This document shows, one piece after another, positions 16,968-23,271 of a DNA stretch of 41,794 nt. Under the pieces are notes generated by a model. That model was not told the DNA's origin, ran no database searches, and saw nothing but the letters and a program-made list of their open reading frames with translations. Source of the stretch: Bacillota bacterium (GTDB lineage Bacteria; Bacillota; Clostridia; Christensenellales; CAG-138); assembly GCA_016282255.1 (NCBI GenBank), contig JAEEKE010000065.1, positions 1 to 41,794 of the forward strand. Direction: 5' to 3'. A program made the translations under genes and the position numbers. The number at the start of each line of letters is the position of its first letter. Position 1 is the first letter of the stretch.

Positions 16968-18080
16968 TCAGCGGCCGAGCGTGCAGAGCAGCGAATCCAC
17001 GCCGCAGGCGATGAACAGCTCCTTCTCGCCCACCTTTTCAAAGCCCGTCACGGTCCTGTCGAACTCCAGCGCCTTTTTCTTGGAGAAATTCTCCTTATAG
17101 ACCTCCACCCTGTCGCTCTTGACGACGGCCAGCCGGCCCTTCAAGAGGCAGCAGCCGAGCATGCCGTCGATCTCCGTAACGGAATAGAGCTTATCCTCGG
17201 CCGTGCTGTCCTCCCTGACGGAGAGCACGCGGACGGGCGCGATCTCCTCCTCGCCGCTGTGCAGCAGGAAGACGATCCTCGACCCGCTGCGCGACCAGTC
17301 GCGGCATTCGTAGCCCATGCAGCGGAGGCGGTAGGCCTCCTCGTTGGTGCTGCGGTCGAAGCGGATCAGGCTGTCGGTACAGAAGGCGAACACGCTTTTT
17401 TCGGTGACGATTATCTTTTTCGCCGTCTGTCCCTGTACTGATATAACGCCGGTTACGCTCTCGCGGTTGAGGTCGTAGGTGGTGATAGTGGTGGAGACCG
17501 CGCTGCCGGTGGTGATGAGCTCGCTTATCCACAGCACCGCGCTCTTGCCGCCCTCAAAGCCGAAATCGAGCAGCACCGCGCCCTTGACGGCCCGGTTATA
17601 GCACGGCGCGCCGGCGGAATTATAGACCCTGAGCGACTTCGTGCCGTCGGCATTGTCGACGTAGGCGCCCACGTATTTGCCGCCGCAGACTATCTTTTTG
17701 ATGGTGCCGTCCACGAAATTGTCGAACGGCGTGCCCACCACCTGCAGGGAGGACGCGCTGTGGACGACCTTGAGCTGCTCGGTGCCGAGTATGCCGACCT
17801 TGTCCGAATCGACGGCGACGGTGAAGTTCTTATCCTCATCCTCGAGCGAGGAATAGACGAGCGTGCGGCCGTCGAGATACATGAAGCCGTCGCCCGTGAA
17901 GGCGTGGGTCGAGTCCGCGCGGAAGGGGAGGGCGCGCTTTGAAAGGGCGAGGGTGAAGCTCCTTATCAGGAAGAAGAGCCCCGCCGCCAGCCCGAGCGCG
18001 GCGAAAGCGAGCAGGATCCATCTAAGGATCGAGCCACCGTTTGCCCTGCTGCGCCTGTGTTTTCTCGTGTTTCTTCTCAT
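16968..18080 (-). CDS. DUF5711 family membrane-anchored beta-propeller-like protein
   Basis: This family has no known function. The 370-residue product has a short, very basic cytosolic start (MRRNTRKHRRSRANGG), one membrane helix (ILRWILLAFAALGLAAGLFFLI), and a large exported domain made of repeating beta-rich units (FMYLDGRTLVYSS, KYVGAYVDN, SVFAFCTDSLIRFDRS, LLKGRLAVVKSDRVEVY) that suggests a beta-propeller. It would therefore face outside. It starts 63 bases after the lipid kinase gene and precedes cvpA by 42 bases, an arrangement that recurs in Clostridia as far as I know and suggests an envelope role. The ribosome binding site is weak. Confidence 0.82.
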   Translation of the reverse strand: MRRNTRKHRRSRANGGSILRWILLAFAALGLAAGLFFLIRSFTLALSKRALPFRADSTHAFTGDGFMYLDGRTLVYSSLEDEDKNFTVAVDSDKVGILGTEQLKVVHSASSLQVVGTPFDNFVDGTIKKIVCGGKYVGAYVDNADGTKSLRVYNSAGAPCYNRAVKGAVLLDFGFEGGKSAVLWISELITTGSAVSTTITTYDLNRESVTGVISVQGQTAKKIIVTEKSVFAFCTDSLIRFDRSTNEEAYRLRCMGYECRDWSRSGSRIVFLLHSGEEEIAPVRVLSVREDSTAEDKLYSVTEIDGMLGCCLLKGRLAVVKSDRVEVYKENFSKKKALEFDRTVTGFEKVGEKELFIACGVDSLLCTLGR

Positions 18081-18143
18081 TCAGCTCTTAAGCCTTATTA
18101 TTGCCCGACAAAAGCCGGAGTATCGCTCTTTATCGGTTCCGCT

Positions 18144-19067
18144 TCAGTTGAACGCGGGGCGGACCACCCTGAGCGCGCCGGGCATCACGGTGCAGGTGAC
18201 CGGCGTCTTTTCGATCAGCTCGCCGTCGAGCTCCACGGTGAATTCGCCCTCGGTGCGGACCGAGATCGTCCTTGCCCGCTTATAGATTATCGGCTTTTTG
18301 CCGACGTGCTTTCCCTTGATGAACAGCGGCAGCAGCGTCAGCAGCCTGAAGAACCCGACCCAGCGCGAAATGCAGATATCGAACAGCCCGTCGTCCGGCC
18401 TGGCCTCGGGCGCGACCACCATGCCGCCGCCGAAGCGCCGCCCGTTGCAGGCGGTGATGATCAGCGCGTCCATCTCCTCCTCCTCGCCGCCGTCGAGCGA
18501 AACGAAGCAGTGGATCTTATGGCGGTGCATTATCGCGTCCATGATGCCGATGACGTAGGGCAGCATGCCGGATTTGCCCTTTTTATGCTTTTCGACGCTG
18601 CGAAGAACGTCCACGTCGAAGCCGAGGCCAGCGACGTTGGTGAAATACTTCGTGTTCACGCGGCCGAGGTCGCAGGGGAAGGCCTTGCCGTCCAGCAGCA
18701 GATCCGCGGCCTTTTCGGGCTCCGTCGGGATGCCGATCGCCGAGGCAAAATCGTTGCCCGTGCCGAAGGGAAGGACGCCGAAGCGGACGCCGGGGCGGCC
18801 CACTATGACGGAGACCACCTCACTGATGGTGCCGTCGCCGCCGACGGCCACGATGTAATCCGCGCCTTCCGCGATCGCCTGCTTCGCAAGCTCGACCGAG
18901 TGGCCCGGATACTCCGAATACAGCACCCTATATTCGGCGCCGCGTGCCTTGAGCCGCGCTTCGGCCTTGGCAAACAGCTCCTCGCACTGCTTTGAGCCGG
19001 CGATGGGATTGACGATAAAGACTGTCGGACGCGCCCCGCCCTGCGCGGCGCTTTCGTTGATTTCCAT
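18144..19067 (-). CDS. Diacylglycerol kinase / YegS-type lipid kinase, copy 1
   Basis: These kinases phosphorylate diacylglycerol or related lipids at the membrane, recycling headgroup-free lipid. The ORF track starts at 19145, but ATG 19067 (MEINESAAQ) has a GGGGGAAG ribosome binding site and lies downstream of the promoter, giving 307 residues. Motifs: FIVNPIAGSKQCEELF, YIVAVGGDGTISEVVS (the GGDGT ATP-binding/catalytic motif), GVLPFGTGNDFASAIGI, and VNTKYFTNVAGLGFDVDVL. The C-terminal domain has the usual DALIITACNGRRFGGGMVVAPEARPDDGLFDI. The first gene of the unit that continues into DUF5711 and cvpA. A second, clearly different copy is at 34.9 kb. Confidence 0.92.
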   Translation of the reverse strand: MEINESAAQGGARPTVFIVNPIAGSKQCEELFAKAEARLKARGAEYRVLYSEYPGHSVELAKQAIAEGADYIVAVGGDGTISEVVSVIVGRPGVRFGVLPFGTGNDFASAIGIPTEPEKAADLLLDGKAFPCDLGRVNTKYFTNVAGLGFDVDVLRSVEKHKKGKSGMLPYVIGIMDAIMHRHKIHCFVSLDGGEEEEMDALIITACNGRRFGGGMVVAPEARPDDGLFDICISRWVGFFRLLTLLPLFIKGKHVGKKPIIYKRARTISVRTEGEFTVELDGELIEKTPVTCTVMPGALRVVRPAFN

Positions 19068-19153
19068 ACTTCCCCCAAATCTTGAAAGGATCCCGTTTGC
19101 GTTCAAAAGCCATGCGCGCTCAGGCATGGCAATGTACACAAACATCCATTGTT

Positions 19154-19182
19154 ATAATAGCGCATCGGCCAATAGTTGTCAA
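19154..19182 (-). promoter_or_regulatory. Promoter of the lipid kinase-DUF5711-cvpA-trmN6-rsmI unit
   Basis: On the minus strand, perfect -35 TTGACA, 17-bp spacer, -10 TATTAT. The predicted start lies about 80 bases before the lipid kinase ATG. Confidence 0.8.
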
Positions 19183-19194
19183 TATCCGGCGCTC

Positions 19195-19521
19195 TCACAG
19201 CCCCGAATAGGGGTTCTTGTTCTCCTTCTTAGGCTCCTCGGAGCTGCCGCCCCAGCGGCCGAACAGTATCAGCAGATAGCGAAGCAGGCCGCTTAAGAAA
19301 TAGATCCCCAGGGCGATCCAGAACCAGCGGATATGAAGGCCCACCGTGAAATGCAGGATCAGCAGCGCCCATACCGGCACCGAGAACAGCAGCATGTCCA
19401 CGCGCAGCAGGAAGAAAAAGAACAGCCCGAACAGAAAGTCCCGGAGCTTCGAGCCCTTTCGCTTTGGCTGTTCCGCCCCGTTTACGGTATTGGAGGCGGT
19501 ATTGTCGCGTTCGTTCTCCAT
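19195..19521 (-). CDS. Small membrane protein of unknown function
   Basis: I do not recognise a family for this 108-residue protein. It has a hydrophilic start (MENERDNTASNTVNGAEQPKRKGSK), a long aromatic hydrophobic stretch (FLFGLFFFFLLRVDMLLFSVPVWALLILHFTVGL) and a second one (WFWIALGIYFLSGLLRYLLILFG), then a polar tail ending KKENKNPYSGL. Three membrane helices are likely. The ORF track begins at a TTG 18 bases upstream; ATG 19521 with AAAGGG in front is the better start. It sits between the DUF2156-GNAT gene and the lipid kinase promoter. Confidence 0.72.
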   Translation of the reverse strand: MENERDNTASNTVNGAEQPKRKGSKLRDFLFGLFFFFLLRVDMLLFSVPVWALLILHFTVGLHIRWFWIALGIYFLSGLLRYLLILFGRWGGSSEEPKKENKNPYSGL

Positions 19522-19552
19522 ACTTTTCCCTTTCAGCAAGAAAAAGCGCGGT

Positions 19553-19581
19553 TATTTCCGGGAAACATTTCCCGGGAAATA
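19553..19581 (-). repeat. Long inverted repeat, possible terminator
   Basis: TATTTCCGGGAAA (19553-19565) pairs with TTTCCCGGGAAATA (19568-19581), 13 pairs with one bulged G and a two-base gap. On the minus strand it follows the DUF2156-GNAT gene and is followed by ACCGCGCTTTTT, so it could be an imperfect terminator. The right arm is itself the palindrome ATTTCCCGGGAAAT, which also occurs inside folC. Confidence 0.5.
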
Positions 19582-19617
19582 TTTCCCTTCGTCGCAGTTC
19601 TCGCCGTTTTTTTGCGC

Positions 19618-21045
19618 TCATTCCCCGCAGCTTACATATTTATAATAGTAAAAGGTCCCGTCCTCGCCCGTCCGGGTAAAGCCGTTCGCCGTGATCATCG
19701 CGCGCGAAGGGCCGTTCTCCTTATAACAGCGCGCCCTTGCCCCGACGCCGAGGACCCGGACGGCGAGCTCCGCCGCGGCGCCGAAAGCGGCCGTGCCATA
19801 GCCCTTCCCCTGATATTCGGGCAGGATGCGGCAGCCGACCTCGGCGTTCCCGTCGAACGCGAAGTTCCAGAGCACGGCCTCCCCGATCATAGGGCCTTCC
19901 TCCTCTAAGCGTACGGCGAAATTGACGGAATCCCCGGCCCGCATATCGTACAGGACCGAATCGAAGAAGGTGTTTTCGTCGACAGGACCCGTGATCGAGA
20001 CGTCCTCGCGGTAATCGTAGCCCCAGAAGCGGTTGTTCTCCACGTCCGTATTCAGCCGGAGGTAAGCCTCCTTATCGCTTTCTCTGAGCCCGGTCAGGAT
20101 CATCCCGCCGCGCTTTGCGGTCATGCCCGGCTCGAGCCTCAGGGCGGGGGAGCCGACGTGAACGAGGTACTTATTCTCGATCGAGAGCGGATGGTACTGC
20201 AGCTTGGAGGTGCGAAGGCCCGGGTCGCCTGAGTCGTCCTCCCTGTTTATAAGCCGCAGCGAAACGCCGGGCAGCCCGCCCACGAGGTTCACGAACCCCG
20301 AGAACATGGCGGGATAGACCCCTTCGATGCCCGGCAGCGCTTTTTCGACGTGGATCAGCAGTATTTCGCCGCTGATCTCCCCGATGCTCAGCGCCGCGAG
20401 CCTTCCGTCCAGAAACAGCCCGGCCGCAAGGAGCCCGAGCTCCTCATAGACGTCGAACAGCCGTTTCGACTGCCTCTGCTCCAGCTTTTCAAGCGCGTTC
20501 ACCGCCGGATGCTCCAGGGCATATCCGTCGAGGAACGCGTGCGCGGCTTCCCTGTCCGCGGCGGTCAAAAAGCGCACGTCGGGCTCGCCGTAGAGCCGGC
20601 GGAATTTGTTGACATGGTTCCTCTGCCCGCTGTATTTCCTGCCCTTGAAGGAAGAGATCGCGTCGAAATCGTAGACGTAATCGCTCCAGCGGCGGTCGAA
20701 GGCGTACATATTGGGCGTGAACCGCGCGTCGGAGCGCAGTTTTTCGAGCGTCGGTTCGTCCACCGCGAAGAAGCGAAGCGGCAGGCCCTCCGCCCGCGCG
20801 TATTCGATCAGCTCGTCGGCCATGCCGTCCGGATCCGCGCCGATGGGGAAACTGAATGCCGTCTGTTCACCGATGAGCTGACGGACGGCAATAGTATCGT
20901 TCCATATTGAAAACCGTATGTCGGCGCCGTCGTGCCACATGAACAGGTACCCGGCGGAAAGATCGCCGCAGCGGGACGGGTTCTGCTTTAAATATGGCAG
21001 CGCCTTTTGAAGCGCCCGAACGGAGAAAGGCTCAAAAACCAGCAT
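19618..21045 (-). CDS. DUF2156 (LPG-synthase-C-like) and GNAT acetyltransferase fusion
   Basis: The 475-residue protein joins two acyl-transfer folds. Residues about 1-300 match the DUF2156/COG4866 type (MLVFEPFSVRALQKALPYLKQNPSRCGDLSAGYLFMW, KFKGRKYSGQRNHVNKFRRLY-like FKGRKYSGQRNHVNKF, SIGEISGEILLIHVEKA, YPAMFSGFV, INREDDSGDPGLRTSKLQYHP), a family related to aminoacyl-phosphatidylglycerol synthase catalytic domains. Residues about 315-475 are a RimJ/RimL-like GNAT domain with the acetyl-CoA loop YQGKGYGTAAFGAA and a C-terminal NGFTRTGEDGTFYYYKY. Substrates are unknown. The ORF track start is a GTG at 21075 inside the greA terminator; ATG 21045 with AAGG before it is preferred. Both domains look intact. 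Confidence 0.82.
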   Translation of the reverse strand: MLVFEPFSVRALQKALPYLKQNPSRCGDLSAGYLFMWHDGADIRFSIWNDTIAVRQLIGEQTAFSFPIGADPDGMADELIEYARAEGLPLRFFAVDEPTLEKLRSDARFTPNMYAFDRRWSDYVYDFDAISSFKGRKYSGQRNHVNKFRRLYGEPDVRFLTAADREAAHAFLDGYALEHPAVNALEKLEQRQSKRLFDVYEELGLLAAGLFLDGRLAALSIGEISGEILLIHVEKALPGIEGVYPAMFSGFVNLVGGLPGVSLRLINREDDSGDPGLRTSKLQYHPLSIENKYLVHVGSPALRLEPGMTAKRGGMILTGLRESDKEAYLRLNTDVENNRFWGYDYREDVSITGPVDENTFFDSVLYDMRAGDSVNFAVRLEEEGPMIGEAVLWNFAFDGNAEVGCRILPEYQGKGYGTAAFGAAAELAVRVLGVGARARCYKENGPSRAMITANGFTRTGEDGTFYYYKYVSCGE

Positions 21046-21064
21046 ACCTTCGCCTTTATGCCGC

Positions 21065-21096
21065 AAAAAAGGCACAGCGGCCCCTTTCGGGACCGC
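21065..21096 (-). terminator. Intrinsic terminator of greA
   Basis: On the minus strand GCGGTCCC and GGGGCCGC pair around a GAAA loop, followed within a few bases by TTTTTT. It starts 10 bases after the greA stop. Confidence 0.85.
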
Positions 21097-21105
21097 CGGA
21101 TCGAC

Positions 21106-21594
21106 TCAGTTGAACTCCCTCCTGATGCCCAGGATGCGGACCTTGGTGGGGCCGCCGGGCGTCTGGACGGTCAGCGTTTCGCCGACCTTGTGGCCGAGCA
21201 CGCCGCCGCCGATCGCGCTGTCGCGCGAGATACGCTTGGGCACGACGTCGAGCTTCGCCTCGGTCTCGCTGACGATCTGATACTCCTCCTCGATGCCGTA
21301 GTCGACCAGCCTGAGGGTGACGAGCGCGCCGAGGGACACGGTGTTGGTGCTGATCTCGGATTCGTCGATGACGACCGCGTTCTTGAGCTTCGCCTCGATC
21401 TCGCCGATCTCGTGCTCGTTGTGCGCCTGCGCGTCGAGTGCGGCGTCGTATTCGGCGTTCTCGCTGAGGTCGCCGTGGGAGCGCGCCTCGGCGATCGCGT
21501 CGGTGATCTCCTTCCTGCGTTCGTTCTTCAGATAGTCGAGCTTGTCCTCAAGCTCTTTTTTGCCGGCTTTGGTAAGCTTTACGATCTCTGCCAT
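21106..21594 (-). CDS. greA: Transcription elongation factor GreA
   Basis: GreA enters the RNA polymerase secondary channel and stimulates cleavage of backtracked RNA. The 162-residue protein has the N-terminal coiled coil (IVKLTKAGKKELEDKLDYLKNERRKEITDAIAEARSHGDLSENAEYDAALDAQAHNEHEIGEIEAKLK), including the DLSENAEYD tip with the acidic catalytic residues, and the C-terminal FKBP-like domain (SLGALVTLRLVDYGIEEEYQIV, ISRDSAIGGGVLGHKVGETLTVQTPGG). The length is standard. AAGGAGATAACC precedes the ATG. It has its own consensus promoter and terminator, so it is a single-gene unit. Confidence 0.97.
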   Translation of the reverse strand: MAEIVKLTKAGKKELEDKLDYLKNERRKEITDAIAEARSHGDLSENAEYDAALDAQAHNEHEIGEIEAKLKNAVVIDESEISTNTVSLGALVTLRLVDYGIEEEYQIVSETEAKLDVVPKRISRDSAIGGGVLGHKVGETLTVQTPGGPTKVRILGIRREFN

Positions 21595-21696
21595 GGTTAT
21601 CTCCTTAAATAATATTGAATGGTCATTAAAGGGCCTCTCCGGCGAAGAAAGGGTTGCTTCCCTTCATGGGACCGGCTGCCCGTACGAAGTCAGCTT

Positions 21697-21725
21697 ATTA
21701 TAGTCAAAAAGCGGTGGGTTGTCAA
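21697..21725 (-). promoter_or_regulatory. Consensus promoter of greA
   Basis: On the minus strand, TTGACA, 17-bp spacer and TATAAT, both hexamers perfect. The leader to the greA start is about 95 bases and can form a small hairpin (GAAGGG/CCCTTTC). Confidence 0.88.
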
Positions 21726-21726
21726 T

Positions 21727-21766
21727 AAAAAGGCCGTCGATTTTTGCATCGGGCGGCGTTTTTTTC
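21727..21766. terminator. Bidirectional terminator downstream of the MATE gene
   Basis: The sequence reads AAAAAGGCCGTCGAT on the left arm and ATCGGGCGGCGTTTTTTT on the right arm. It forms an imperfect GC-rich hairpin with a T-run on either strand. On the minus strand it ends the MATE transcript and lies immediately beside the greA -35 hexamer. Confidence 0.75.
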
Positions 21767-21790
21767 GATTGGGGCCGATTCTTTCTCCCG

Positions 21791-23206
21791 TTACACCGGC
21801 GCGCCGTCCGGCAGAGGGGCGATCTCGTGCCGGCGGATCTTCATCAGCGTCAGGAAGCTGTAGGTCAGCGCCGCGAACTCCGCGATCAGGAAGCTCCACC
21901 AGACCGATTCCACCCTGTGGAAGACCAGGGCGAGGATCAGCGCCGCGGGCAGCAGCACGCAGAGCTGGCGGATAAGCGACATTATCATGCTGGCGACGCC
22001 GTGGCCGAGAGCGCCGAACGTGACCGAATTGGTGATGGAGGCCGCCGCCAGGATGAACGAGAGCGAGATTATGCGGAACGCCGCCGCGCCGCCCGAGGTG
22101 ATGCTGCCGTCGTGATCGAACAGGCCGATGATCTGCCGCGGGAAGAGCTGGAAGAGCAGCGTGCCGACCGCCATGATGCAGACCGCCGTGATGAGGGTCA
22201 GCTTCCATGCCTTTTCAAGGCGCTTGCGGTTGCCCGCGCCGAAATTGTAGGCGAGGATGCTCATGCTGGCGTTCGTGACGCCGAAGAGCGGCATGAAGAT
22301 AAGCGACTGGACCTTGAAATAGACGCCGACTATGCTCGTAGCTCCCTTGCCGCCGACGTCCGCCAGCACGCGGGAGAGGATCATGTTCATGCCCGAGATC
22401 ATGACCGAGGTGATAGCCTGCATGATGATCGAGGGCAGGCCCACGCGGTAGATATCGAGGATCGTCTCCTTACAGGGCCTGAAATGCCGGAACGAGAGCG
22501 TGACCTCGTGATCCTTGCCGAGGATGAGCAGCAGGGCGGCGATCATGCCGATCCACTGGCCGATGACGGTCGCGATCGCCGCGCCGCGGATGCCGAGGGC
22601 GGGGAAGGGGCCGATGCCGAAGATAAGGAGCGGGTCGAGGATGATGTTTATCACCGCGCCGACGAGCTGAGTTATCATCGAAAGCGAGGTCTTGCCCATC
22701 GACTGCAGTATCCTTTCGCAGCCGAGCTGCACGAACACGCCCATGCTGAACCACATGCAGATCGAGAGATAGTCCACGCCGAGGGAGACGAGCGCCTCGT
22801 CGTCCGAGAAGAGGCGGAAGAAGGGCCTTATCGCGAACCCGAGCGCCGCGAAGATCAGCGCCGAGCAGATCAGCAGGAAGACGCCGTTGTTCGCGCCCTT
22901 GTTCGCGTTCTCATGCTCGCCCGCGCCGAGCTTGCGCGAGATATAGGAGTTCATGCCGACCGAGGTGCCCACGCCGACCGCGATCATCAGCATCTGGATC
23001 GGGTAGGCGAGGGATACGGCGTTGAGCGCGTCGTTGCTGAACTTGGCCACGAAGTAGCTGTCCACGACGTTGTAGAGCGCCTGGACCAGCATCGAGATGA
23101 CCATCGGAATGGACATATTGAAGAGCAGCTTCCCGACGGGCATGACGCCCATCTTGTTCTGCCTCGGCTCCGCGGTTTTTAAAGTATTTTCGGGTATTTT
23201 TTCCAT
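21791..23206 (-). CDS. MATE family multidrug/toxin efflux transporter
   Basis: MATE exporters use Na+ or H+ gradients to expel cationic compounds. The 471-residue protein has about twelve membrane segments and the typical start MPVGKLLFNMSIPMVISMLVQALYNVVDSYFVAKFSNDALNAVSLAYPIQMLMIAVGVGTSVGMNSYISRKLGAG, with the second repeat beginning IYRVGLPSIIMQAITSVMISGMNMIL and GVYFKVQSLIFMPLFGVTNASMSILAYNFGAGN. The start is debatable. ATG 23206 has no Shine-Dalgarno and would make the mRNA almost leaderless given the promoter at 23216-23244; ATG 23152 (MGVMPVGK) has a GAGG nine bases upstream. Substrate cannot be predicted. Confidence 0.93.
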   Translation of the reverse strand: MEKIPENTLKTAEPRQNKMGVMPVGKLLFNMSIPMVISMLVQALYNVVDSYFVAKFSNDALNAVSLAYPIQMLMIAVGVGTSVGMNSYISRKLGAGEHENANKGANNGVFLLICSALIFAALGFAIRPFFRLFSDDEALVSLGVDYLSICMWFSMGVFVQLGCERILQSMGKTSLSMITQLVGAVINIILDPLLIFGIGPFPALGIRGAAIATVIGQWIGMIAALLLILGKDHEVTLSFRHFRPCKETILDIYRVGLPSIIMQAITSVMISGMNMILSRVLADVGGKGATSIVGVYFKVQSLIFMPLFGVTNASMSILAYNFGAGNRKRLEKAWKLTLITAVCIMAVGTLLFQLFPRQIIGLFDHDGSITSGGAAAFRIISLSFILAAASITNSVTFGALGHGVASMIMSLIRQLCVLLPAALILALVFHRVESVWWSFLIAEFAALTYSFLTLMKIRRHEIAPLPDGAPV

Positions 23207-23215
23207 AGCTCAGTG

Positions 23216-23244
23216 ATTATAGCATCAAAAGCGCCGCTTGTAAA
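23216..23244 (-). promoter_or_regulatory. Promoter of the MATE gene
   Basis: On the minus strand, -35 TTTACA, 17-bp spacer, -10 TATAAT in the extended context GCTATAAT. The predicted transcription start is near 23209, only about three bases before the annotated ATG. Confidence 0.75.
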
Positions 23245-23271
23245 CGGATTTTCCCATTATATTATCGGCCC

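Noticed and set aside
21719-23182. 487-residue plus-strand ORF opposite the MATE gene
   Set aside because: Highly charged His/Asp/Arg-rich antisense translation of membrane helices; starts inside a terminator.
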